DNA from: Allosphingosinicella sp042666435
GTDB taxonomy: Bacteria; Pseudomonadota; Alphaproteobacteria; Sphingomonadales; Sphingomonadaceae
Assembly (NCBI RefSeq): GCF_042666435.1
Contig: NZ_JBHTDC010000002.1
Span: 372,001-436,000 of the forward strand
Direction of reading: 5' to 3'
DNA: 64,000 bases
In this document: positions 24,051 through 32,256 of the stretch, one piece after another
Layout of the letters: every line of letters starts with the position of its first letter
How positions within the stretch are numbered: the stretch's first letter is position 1
Position numbers and translations under genes: made by a program
The notes under the pieces: model-generated
The model's database searches: none
Seen by the model: only the letters and a program-made list of their open reading frames with translations
Told to the model about the DNA's origin: nothing

Positions 24051-24657
24051 AGGTTCGCAAAGCCAGTTCATGCTGCCTGACCGGCGCGAAGCTCCTGCGG
24101 TGGAGCGGGGTGAGGCCGAGACGATCCAGCGCCCGATAATGTTCGGGCGTGCCGTATCCTCGGTTGGTCTCCCAGCCATAACCGGGATGCTCGCCCGCAT
24201 GGTCGGCCATGATCCGGTCGCGGGTGACCTTGGCGACGATCGAGGCGGCGGCGATCGAGCGGCTCTTGGCGTCGCCGCCGACGATGGCGCGGGACGGGTA
24301 GCGCCAGTCCGGGCAGCGATTGCCGTCTACCAGCACCGTTCCCGGCTCTAGGCCGAGCGCGTCCACCGCCCGGGTCATCGCCAGCATCGTCGCCCAGAAA
24401 ATGTTGAAACGGTCGATTTCTTCAACGGTGGCAACTCCGACGCCGACGCGGGCGACTTGGGCAAGCTTGCCGTAAAGGCTCTCGCGCACCTCCAGGCATA
24501 GTTTCTTCGAATCGTCGATGCCTCGCGGGCAGCGCTTGCGGTCCAGCACCACCGCCGCCGCCACGACCGGTCCGGCGAGCGGCCCCCTGCCCGCCTCGTC
24601 GACGCCGACGATCGGCTCGGGGAACGGCTTTTCGATCTTGAAACAGGGCGGCGGCAT
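24007..24657 (-). CDS. rnhB: ribonuclease HII
   Basis: Cuts the RNA strand of RNA-DNA hybrids and single ribonucleotides in DNA. 216 residues with the active-site acids in 'VGVDEAGRGPLAGP' (Asp20, Glu21), 'TVLVDGN' and 'DAKSRSIAAASIVAKVTRD' (Asp), then 'HPGYGWETNRGYGTPEH'. All four metal-binding acids are visible. The last ~14 residues (from 'SSAEAGV' on) are encoded by the palindromic repeat at 23984-24050, so the native end has been replaced by repeat-derived sequence just outside the catalytic core. Confidence 0.93.
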   Translation of the reverse strand: MPPPCFKIEKPFPEPIVGVDEAGRGPLAGPVVAAAVVLDRKRCPRGIDDSKKLCLEVRESLYGKLAQVARVGVGVATVEEIDRFNIFWATMLAMTRAVDALGLEPGTVLVDGNRCPDWRYPSRAIVGGDAKSRSIAAASIVAKVTRDRIMADHAGEHPGYGWETNRGYGTPEHYRALDRLGLTPLHRRSFAPVRQHELALRTCSSAEAGVQIPAQD

Positions 24658-24683
24658 CGCGCGAACCTATTCAGCCCCGCCCC

Positions 24684-24710
24684 GTCATTCCAGCGAAAGC
24701 TGGAATCTCG
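24684..24710. repeat. short palindromic repeat (ATTCCAGC-GAAA-GCTGGAAT)
   Basis: A perfect 8-bp stem closed by GAAA lies between rnhB and thiD. It has the same GC-GAAA-GC core as the elements at 23984 and 47673, but the outer stem pairs differ in a compensated way. Probably a variant of the same family. Confidence 0.65.
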
Positions 24711-24754
24711 CCGCTATTTCCTGTGGATGGATGCGAGGATTCCCGCCGGTGCCA

Positions 24755-25528
24755 CTAACCTTCGATCTCGTCGAACGGGACGACGCCCAGATGATGACCG
24801 AGCGGCCCGTGGCCCTGGCCGAGCCCGGGCGCGGACAATATGGCGATGCGGACGAAGCGGACCGCTTGCTCGAATGCCTCGCGGATCGGAAGGCCGCTCC
24901 CCAGCCCGGTCGCCAGCGCGCTGGCGAAGGTGCAGCCGGTGCCGTGCGTGTCGTCCGTGTCGAAGCGCTTGCCTTCGAGCCGGTGAAGAGGCCCGGACGG
25001 CGAGAACAGTCGGTCGACGACCACGGGGCCGCCCGCGTGGCCGCCTTTCGCCACTAGATGGCAGCCGTGGGCGAGCACCGCCGCCTCGCCGCCGAGCGCC
25101 TCCAGTTCGGGCAGGTTGGGCGTGACCACCGACGCGATCGTCATCAGCCGCTCGAACGCCTTGATGGTCGCCGCATCCGCCAGCTCCGCCCCGCTGGTCG
25201 CGATCATCACCGGATCGAAGACGATCGGCACGTCGAGCCCCTCCAGCCGCTCGGCGACCACTTGTGCCGTCGCGGCCGAGCCGATCATGCCGATCTTGAC
25301 CGCGTCGGCGCCGATGTCGCTCAGCACCGCGTCGATCTGCGCCAGCACCATTTCGGCCGGGACCGGCATCACCGCATCGACGCCCAAAGTGTTCTGCGCC
25401 GTGATGGCGGTGATCGCCGTCATGGCGTGGCCGCCGAGCATCGTCACCGTCTTGATATCGGCCTGAATGCCGGCGCCGCCGCCGGAATCGGATCCGGCGA
25501 TGATCAGGATTCGGGGGGTGGCCGTCAT
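24755..25528 (-). CDS. thiD: hydroxymethylpyrimidine/phosphomethylpyrimidine kinase
   Basis: Phosphorylates HMP twice to HMP-PP in thiamine synthesis. 257 residues of the ribokinase-like fold: 'IIAGSDSGGGAGIQADIKT', 'AITAQNT', 'AVKIGMIGS', 'VFDPVMIATSGAEL', 'VTPNLPELEAL' and the anion-hole motif 'DTHGTGCTFASALA' with the catalytic Asp region. The ATG at 25528 lies inside a palindromic repeat (25522-25607), and no Shine-Dalgarno is visible before it. No other thiamine genes and no TPP riboswitch are seen nearby. Confidence 0.93.
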   Translation of the reverse strand: MTATPRILIIAGSDSGGGAGIQADIKTVTMLGGHAMTAITAITAQNTLGVDAVMPVPAEMVLAQIDAVLSDIGADAVKIGMIGSAATAQVVAERLEGLDVPIVFDPVMIATSGAELADAATIKAFERLMTIASVVTPNLPELEALGGEAAVLAHGCHLVAKGGHAGGPVVVDRLFSPSGPLHRLEGKRFDTDDTHGTGCTFASALATGLGSGLPIREAFEQAVRFVRIAILSAPGLGQGHGPLGHHLGVVPFDEIEG

Positions 25529-25607
25529 TGCGAGCGCAGCGAAGCAATCCAGACCGAAGCGGCGGCGCCTGTGGATTGCCGCGTCGCTGCGCTCCTCGCA
25601 ATGACGG
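25522..25607. repeat. 86-bp palindromic repeat (CCGTCATTGCGAG type) containing the thiD start codon
   Basis: The left arm (25522-25550, CCGTCATTGCGAGCG...) is nearly complementary to the right arm (25573-25607, ...CTCCTCGCAATGACGG). The CAT in the left arm is the thiD start codon read on the minus strand. The element fills almost the whole gap between glmM and thiD. It is a repeat type found widely in bacterial genomes. Confidence 0.8.
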
Positions 25608-25616
25608 ATGAGGGAC

Positions 25617-26951
<1,335 letters not shown>

Positions 26952-27037
26952 GCGAGGCTGGTCCCGTTTTCGCTTGCCCTCGGCCATCCGGCCATCAAGA
27001 GGAGTGATAGCGCCATAAGAGCCGAAGGGCGACGCTT

Positions 27038-28318
27038 TTGAAACTGTCCCAGCCTACCCGCATCCTGCTCGCCCTCGTCGCCGGCCTGCTGCTCGGCCTC
27101 GCCAGCGCCGCGGCCGGCGGCGCGTGGGTGGAGCGCGTCATCGCCATCGCCGAGCCGATCGGCGGCCTGTGGCTGAACGCGCTCCAGATGACGATCGTGC
27201 CTCTGGTCGTGTCGCTGCTGATCACCGGCATCGCGGCGAGCGCGGCGGCGGCGCGGGCGAGCCGGCTGGCGGGGCGGGCTTTGGTCCTGTTCATCGTCCT
27301 GCTGTGGATTTCGTCGGGACTGGCGATGGTGCTGACGCCTTTGCTTCTCCAATGGTGGCCGCTGCCGGCCGAGGCCGCCGACGCGCTCCGCTCCGCGCTC
27401 ACCGCGACCGAAACCGTGCCGCAGGCGCCGGGCTTCGCGGATTTCGTCCGTACCATCGTGCCGAGCAATCCCGTCGCCGCCGCCGCCAGCGACGCGATCC
27501 TGCCGCTCATCCTGTTCACCCTCGTCTTCGCCTTCGCGATGACGCGGCTGCCGGACGAGCCGCGGCTTTTGCTGACCGGTTTCTTCCGGGCGGTGGCGGA
27601 CGCGATGCTGGTGATGATCGGCTGGATATTGTGGATCGGCCCGGTCGGCGTGATCGCGCTCGCCTACGTGGTCGGCGCGCGGGCGGGCGGAGCGGCGTTC
27701 GGCGCCTTGCTCCATTATGTCCTGATCGTCTCGGCGGTCGGCGTGGTCGTCTGGCTGCTATCCTTCCCGCTGGGCGCGATCGGCGGCCGGACGAGCCTCG
27801 GCACCTTCGTGCGGGCCACCCTTCCCAGCCAAGCGGTGGCGGTCAGCACCCAATCGTCTCTGGCCTCGCTGCCGGCGATGCTGCGCGGCGCCGAGACATT
27901 GGGGGTGCCGGTACGGGCGTCGGGCCTGGTGCTGCCGATGGCGGTGGCGATCTTCCGCGCGACCGGCCCGGCGATGAACCTCGCGGTGGTGATCTACATC
28001 GCTTACTGGTTCGGGATCGAGCTCGGGCCGGCCCAGATCGCCGCCGGGGTGGCCGCCGCCGCGATCACGACGATGGGCGCGGCGGGCGTGCCCGGCCAGG
28101 CCAGCTTCATCACCTCGATCGCGCCCATTTGCCTCGCCATGGGGGTGCCGATCGCGCCGCTCGCCTTGCTAATCGCGGTCGAAACGCTGCCCGACATCTT
28201 CCGCACCCTGGGCAACGTCACCATGGACATGGCGGCGACGGCCACCGTGTCCGAACGGAGCGGCTTCACCGACGAGGAACCGGCCGAAGAGGACCGCCTG
28301 CTGGGAACCAAAGCGTAA
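27038..28318 (+). CDS. dicarboxylate/amino acid:cation symporter (DAACS family)
   Basis: A 426-residue membrane transporter with about eight spans and the re-entrant loops of the glutamate/aspartate transporter fold: 'LNALQMTIVPLVVSLL', 'IVPSNPVAAAASDAILPLILFT', 'VSTQSSLASLPAML' (HP1 Ser-rich loop), 'AVAIFRATGPAMNLAVVIYIA' and 'GVPGQASFITSIAPICLAMG' (HP2). The usual NMDGT of TM7 reads 'RATGP', so ion or substrate preference may differ from GltP. The start is the TTG at 27038 preceded by AAGGG. Imports a C4-dicarboxylate or acidic amino acid, precise substrate unknown. Confidence 0.85.
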   Translation: MKLSQPTRILLALVAGLLLGLASAAAGGAWVERVIAIAEPIGGLWLNALQMTIVPLVVSLLITGIAASAAAARASRLAGRALVLFIVLLWISSGLAMVLTPLLLQWWPLPAEAADALRSALTATETVPQAPGFADFVRTIVPSNPVAAAASDAILPLILFTLVFAFAMTRLPDEPRLLLTGFFRAVADAMLVMIGWILWIGPVGVIALAYVVGARAGGAAFGALLHYVLIVSAVGVVVWLLSFPLGAIGGRTSLGTFVRATLPSQAVAVSTQSSLASLPAMLRGAETLGVPVRASGLVLPMAVAIFRATGPAMNLAVVIYIAYWFGIELGPAQIAAGVAAAAITTMGAAGVPGQASFITSIAPICLAMGVPIAPLALLIAVETLPDIFRTLGNVTMDMAATATVSERSGFTDEEPAEEDRLLGTKA

Positions 28319-28342
28319 TCCGCCGATCCTCCCCTGCCTTCG

Positions 28343-28371
28343 CCGTCACAAAACTGAAACATTTCTTGAAA
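28343..28371 (+). promoter_or_regulatory. Pho-box-like 11-bp repeats upstream of the Nudix-DUF47-pit operon
   Basis: CCGTCAC-AAAA, CTGAAAC-ATTT and CTTGAAA follow each other at exact 11-base spacing in an AT-rich island within GC-rich DNA. This matches the layout of PhoB sites (CTGTCAT-like units separated by 4 AT-rich bases), with mismatches. It lies ~70 bases before the GTG start. In Sinorhizobium a related orfA-pit operon is controlled by PhoB. Confidence 0.6.
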
Positions 28372-28440
28372 CCGCCGGCTCCCCCGCTAGGGGTAGGCGC
28401 GGGCGGCGCTCGACCGCTCTCGATTTCGGAGGCCGTCGGC

Positions 28441-29559
28441 GTGATCAGGCAATATGGGGTGCTCGCCTACGACATCGCCGACGACGGCGAGCCGCGCTTC
28501 CTGCTGATCACCTCGCGCTCGACCAGGCGCTGGGTGCTGCCGCGCGGCAATCCGATACCGGGCCTGTCGCCACCGCAATCGGCGGCGCAGGAAGCGTTCG
28601 AGGAAGCGGGCCTGACCGGGCTCGTCTCGCCCGATGAGGTCGGCGCCTATCGCTACGACAAGGTCCGCCGGGACGGATCGACAATTCCGGCGAACGTCCA
28701 TGTCTTCCCGCTCCGCACGACCATCCAGTCAGGCCACTGGCCTGAGCAGGACGAGCGCCAGACCCGCTGGTTCACCCAGGAAGAAGCGGCGGAGGCGGTG
28801 GACGAGCCCGGGCTCAAGGCGCTCATCAGGGGATTCACGCCGCCTCCGGTCGCCGCGAGCCGTGTGCCGATCGCGTCGCTCTCGACCCCGCCGCCGCCTC
28901 CTCGCAAATTCCCCCTGTTCAAATATTTCAAGGCGATCATGCCAAAGGAGGATTCCTTCTTCGACATGTTCGCCGCCCATGCGGAAACGATCGTCGGCGC
29001 GGCCGACGCGATGGGCGCGATGTTCGCCGGCCAGATCCCGATCCCGGAGGCCTGCCGGCAGATCCGGGATTACGAGCACAAGGCCGACACCGTCACCCGC
29101 GACGTGCTGCTCGCCGTGCGCCGCAGCTTCATCACGCCGTTCGACAGGAGCGCGATCACCAGCCTCATCTCGTCGATGGACGACGCGATCGACGAGATGC
29201 AGCAGACCGCCAAGGCGATCACGCTCTACGACGTCCAGAGCTTCGAACCCCAGATGTGCGAAATGTCGGCGCTGGCCGGCCAGGCCGCCCGGCTTGTCGT
29301 CGAGGCGGTGCCCCTGCTCCGGTCGGTCGGCAAGAATGGCGGGCGGCTCGACCTCATCACCGAGAATATCGTCCATCTGGAGGGCGGGGCGGACGACCTC
29401 CACGAGGACGGGCTGAAGACGATCTTCCATCGTCACGGCCATTCGGAGCCGATGGCCTATTTCATCGCGCGCGAGGTCTACAGCCATCTGGAGCGGGTGC
29501 TCGACGGCTTCGAGGACGTCGCCAACGAGATCCAGGGCATCGTGATCGATCACGCGTGA
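28441..29559 (+). CDS. Nudix hydrolase - DUF47 (PhoU-like) fusion protein
   Basis: A 372-residue fusion. Residues 1-~130 are a Nudix domain of the diphosphoinositol-polyphosphate/diadenosine-polyphosphate hydrolase type: 'GVLAYDIADDGEPRFLLITS', 'WVLPRGNPIPGLSPPQSAA', then the Nudix helix with Glu51, Glu54, Glu55 ('QEAFEEAGL'; the usual Arg is Gln). A Pro-rich linker (~133-157) leads to a DUF47 domain (~159-372): 'FFDMFAAHAETIVGAADAM', 'CRQIRDYEHKADTVTRDVL', 'FITPFDRSAITSLISSMDDAIDEM'. DUF47 proteins partner Pit transporters. No stop separates the halves. The GTG start at 28441 has GGAGG 8 bases upstream. An internal ATG at 28939 with AAGG could also yield DUF47 alone. Confidence 0.85.
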   Translation: MIRQYGVLAYDIADDGEPRFLLITSRSTRRWVLPRGNPIPGLSPPQSAAQEAFEEAGLTGLVSPDEVGAYRYDKVRRDGSTIPANVHVFPLRTTIQSGHWPEQDERQTRWFTQEEAAEAVDEPGLKALIRGFTPPPVAASRVPIASLSTPPPPPRKFPLFKYFKAIMPKEDSFFDMFAAHAETIVGAADAMGAMFAGQIPIPEACRQIRDYEHKADTVTRDVLLAVRRSFITPFDRSAITSLISSMDDAIDEMQQTAKAITLYDVQSFEPQMCEMSALAGQAARLVVEAVPLLRSVGKNGGRLDLITENIVHLEGGADDLHEDGLKTIFHRHGHSEPMAYFIAREVYSHLERVLDGFEDVANEIQGIVIDHA

Positions 29560-29579
29560 TGGACTTCTTTCCCGCCGAC

Positions 29580-29668
29580 ACCGTTCGTCCTGAGCTTGTC
29601 GAAGGACTTTCCTTTTTTCGCTTTGGGAGAAGGAAGGAAAGAGCTTCGACAGGTTCAGCCCGAACGGT
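29580..29668. repeat. palindromic repeat (CCGTTCGTCCTGAGC type) between the DUF47 gene and pit
   Basis: The left arm 29580-29615 (ACCGTTCGTCCTGAGCTTGT...) and the right arm 29634-29668 (...TTCGACAGGTTCAGCCCGAACGGT) are near-complements. Same family as the element at 32137-32228. It separates two genes that are normally adjacent and may form a strong mRNA stem between them. Confidence 0.8.
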
Positions 29669-29692
29669 TGGAAGCGGATCGGGACGGCGCTG

Positions 29693-30697
29693 ATGGAGCC
29701 GGCCCTCGCCTTCCCGCTGCTCGCCGCCCTGATCGGCGTCGCCTTGCTGTTCGATTTCCTGAACGGACTGCACGACGCCGCCAATTCGATCGCCACCGTG
29801 GTCTCGACGCGCGTCCTGCGGCCGCATGTCGCCGTCGCCTGGGCCGCGTTCTTCAACTTCATCGCCTTCCTGTTCTTCGGCCTCCATGTCGCCGAGACCG
29901 TGGGCAAGGGCATCGTCGATGCGAATGTGATCGACCCCACCGTCATCTTCGGCGCGTTGATGGGGGCGATCAGCTGGAACGTCATCACCTGGATACTCGG
30001 CATCCCGTCGAGCAGCAGCCACGCGCTGATCGGCGGCCTGATCGGCGCCGGCACCGCCAAGGCCGGCTTGGCCGCGATCGTCTGGTCGGGGGTCACCAAG
30101 ACGGCGGTGGCGATCGTGCTTTCGCCGACCATCGGCATGTTCGTCGCCTTGCTGCTGGTCCTCGTCACCTCATGGGCCTTCGCCAGGGTCAACGCCCGGT
30201 TCGCGGATCGGGTCTTCCGCCGGCTCCAGCTCATCTCCGCCGCGCTTTATTCGCTCGGCCATGGCGGCAACGACGCGCAGAAGACGATGGGCGTCATCGC
30301 CGTGTTGCTCTTCTCGCAAGGGATGCTCGGGGACGAATTCTACGTTCCCTTCTGGGTCGTCATCACCTGCCAGGCGGCGATGGGGCTCGGCACCCTGTTT
30401 GGCGGCTGGCGCATCGTCCACACGATGGGGTCGAAGATCACGCGGCTGACCCCGCACCAAGGCTTCTCCGCCGAAACCGGCGGCGCGATCATGCTCTTTT
30501 CGGCGACCTGGCTCGGCATTCCGGTCTCGACCACCCACACCATCACCGGCTGCATCGTCGGCGTCGGCGCCGCCCGCCGCGCCTCGGCGGTGCGCTGGGG
30601 GGTGGCCGGCAACATCGTCATCGCCTGGGTGGTCACCCTCCCCGCCGCCGCCGCGATCGGCGCCGCTTTCTATTGGGGCATGGCCGCTCTGGGCTGA
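29693..30697 (+). CDS. pit: inorganic phosphate transporter, Pit family
   Basis: Low-affinity proton- or metal-phosphate symporter of the inner membrane. 334 residues with about ten spans and both copies of the PiT signature: 'FDFLNGLHDAANSIATVVSTRVL' near the N-terminus and 'YSLGHGGNDAQKTMGVIA' in the second half. 'GIPSSSSHALIGGLIGAG' and 'GIPVSTTHTITGCIVGVGAARR' form the symmetric substrate loops. It is downstream of the DUF47 fusion, separated by a 130-base gap that holds a palindromic repeat. Confidence 0.93.
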   Translation: MEPALAFPLLAALIGVALLFDFLNGLHDAANSIATVVSTRVLRPHVAVAWAAFFNFIAFLFFGLHVAETVGKGIVDANVIDPTVIFGALMGAISWNVITWILGIPSSSSHALIGGLIGAGTAKAGLAAIVWSGVTKTAVAIVLSPTIGMFVALLLVLVTSWAFARVNARFADRVFRRLQLISAALYSLGHGGNDAQKTMGVIAVLLFSQGMLGDEFYVPFWVVITCQAAMGLGTLFGGWRIVHTMGSKITRLTPHQGFSAETGGAIMLFSATWLGIPVSTTHTITGCIVGVGAARRASAVRWGVAGNIVIAWVVTLPAAAAIGAAFYWGMAALG

Positions 30698-30735
30698 TCG
30701 ATCCGCTCGCCAGCGCGAGGCTGGCAAGTCCGGGG

Positions 30736-32256
30736 TCAGTGGTCGTAGGCTTCCGGCAGCGCGCCGCGGTCGATCTCGCGATAGCGGTCGCGAAGCAGGG
30801 TCTGGCGGTTCTCCAGCGGCTGCTGGACGCCGTCGATCCAGACGCCTTCGACCGCGCTCGACAGTTCGAGCGGGTCGGAATCCCAGAGCACCACGTCGGC
30901 GCGGCGGCCGGGCCGGAGCGAGCCGATCTCGCCGCCGAGGCCGATCGCCTCGGCTGGACCAGAGCTGATCGCGGCGAAGGCTTCGCCCCAGGTCAGGCCA
31001 TTGGCTCCAGGTATGTCGTTCAGCGCGACGAGGTTGCCCGCATATTGGGTGGAGATGCGCACCTGCCGCGCCTCGTCCTCGCCCAGCATGCCGATGCCGA
31101 CATCGACGCCCGCCTCGACCATGCGGCCGATATTGGACTGGGTGGCGGCGAGCTGCTCGAAGCTGCTCGGCAAGTCGGTCAGCGCGTTGGCGATGACGGG
31201 AACGCCGGACGCGGCGATCCGGTCGGCCACGGTCCAGCCTTCGGCGGCGCCGACCAGAACGAGACGGAGCCTCGGAAATTCGCGCTTCAGCGCCAAAGTC
31301 TGGAGGATGTCGCTCGCCCGCTCGACATGGACGAGCAGGAGCTGCCGTCCCTGCAAGACTGGCACCAGGGCCGCCGCGTCGAAGCGGGTGAGGAGCACGT
31401 CCTGCGGGCGGTCGAGCGCGGAGGAGAGCAAGCGGTTGTCGGGTATCTCCTCCAGAGGAAGATCCTGCTGCTGCACCGGGTCGCCGCTGGCGAGACCGCC
31501 CTCGCGGCTGCTGGTGCCGCGCAGAGTGCCGCCGAGATCCCGCGCCTCGCGGAGCGCGTTGCGGAACAGGGTATGCGCGGCGGCGCGGCTGCCGCCCGCT
31601 TCCTCGGCGCCGGTCTCGCCCAGCTCGACGAACTGGAAGGCGCGGCCGCGGGTGATCGGGTTCATGTCGTCACCGAGGTCGATGACCGCGCCCTGGCCGG
31701 CGAAGATGCTGCGCGCGCTGACCGGAGCAACGACGGCGCGGGTCACGCCCGCGGCACGGCTGACGGAGATGTTGGACGCCTTCGGGTTGATCGCCGGAGC
31801 GACGTCGATGGCGGCGCTGAACGGAGCCCCGTTGGCCTGGGTGTCGTTGGTCGGATCGACCGCGTCGACCTCGACCAGGCCGACCCGCGAGAAGCCGGCG
31901 ACGATGCCGGGCGTGACCCATTTGCCGCTGGCATCGACGACGGTCGCGCCCGCCGGGACGGCGACGCCGGCGCCGGCCGCGACGATCCGGCCGTCGCGGA
32001 TGACGACGGTGCCGCCTTCGATCGGCGCCGAGCCGTCGCCAATCGCGACGATTCCGCCGGTGATGGCGACCGTCTGGGCGAGAGCGGGGCTGGCCGAGGC
32101 AAGCGCGGTGCACGCGAGCAGGACATGCAAGCCCACCCGTTCGCCCTGAGCCCGTCGAAGGGCATTCTTTCCCTTCCCCGTGCGCGCGCCACGGGAGGAA
32201 AGGGCTTCGACGAGCTCAGCCCGAACGGATTTGGTGAGCATAGCGGAACGCCTCAT
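30736..32256 (-). CDS. amidohydrolase-family protein lacking the HxH metal motif
   Basis: About 506 residues if started at the ATG 32256, which overlaps the stop of the upstream amidohydrolase (ATGA). The composite beta-sandwich is clear ('ITGGIVAIGDGSAPIEGGTVVIRDGRIVAAG', 'VVDASGKWVTPGIV' and at the end 'GSLRPGRRADVVLWDSDPLE'). After 'TPGI' the active family has 'DVHSH', but here it reads 'VAGFSRVGL', so the first two metal ligands are missing, as is the late 'HSDD'. It is probably a non-catalytic partner of the upstream enzyme. A signal peptide ends 'ASPALA-Q', but its n-region is enlarged by ~30 residues encoded by a palindromic repeat. Confidence 0.8.
   Translation of the reverse strand: MRRSAMLTKSVRAELVEALSSRGARTGKGKNALRRAQGERVGLHVLLACTALASASPALAQTVAITGGIVAIGDGSAPIEGGTVVIRDGRIVAAGAGVAVPAGATVVDASGKWVTPGIVAGFSRVGLVEVDAVDPTNDTQANGAPFSAAIDVAPAINPKASNISVSRAAGVTRAVVAPVSARSIFAGQGAVIDLGDDMNPITRGRAFQFVELGETGAEEAGGSRAAAHTLFRNALREARDLGGTLRGTSSREGGLASGDPVQQQDLPLEEIPDNRLLSSALDRPQDVLLTRFDAAALVPVLQGRQLLLVHVERASDILQTLALKREFPRLRLVLVGAAEGWTVADRIAASGVPVIANALTDLPSSFEQLAATQSNIGRMVEAGVDVGIGMLGEDEARQVRISTQYAGNLVALNDIPGANGLTWGEAFAAISSGPAEAIGLGGEIGSLRPGRRADVVLWDSDPLELSSAVEGVWIDGVQQPLENRQTLLRDRYREIDRGALPEAYDH
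32137..32228. repeat. palindromic repeat inserted in frame within the signal-peptide region of an amidohydrolase gene
   Basis: Arms CCGTTCGCCCTGAGCCCGT... (32137 on) and ...TTCGACGAGCTCAGCCCGAACGG (to 32228) are near-complements and belong to the same family as 29580-29668. Read on the minus strand the element is open and encodes a peptide of the type 'SVRAELVEAL...LRRAQGERV' between the start codon and the hydrophobic core of the signal peptide. Confidence 0.8.

Noticed and set aside
28441..29559. Two separate genes, Nudix and DUF47, with a missed stop
   Set aside because: No stop or frameshift is visible. The linker is Pro-rich and coding-like, and the only internal start (28939) lies within the DUF47 domain's first helix. 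A fusion fits better, though internal initiation remains possible.
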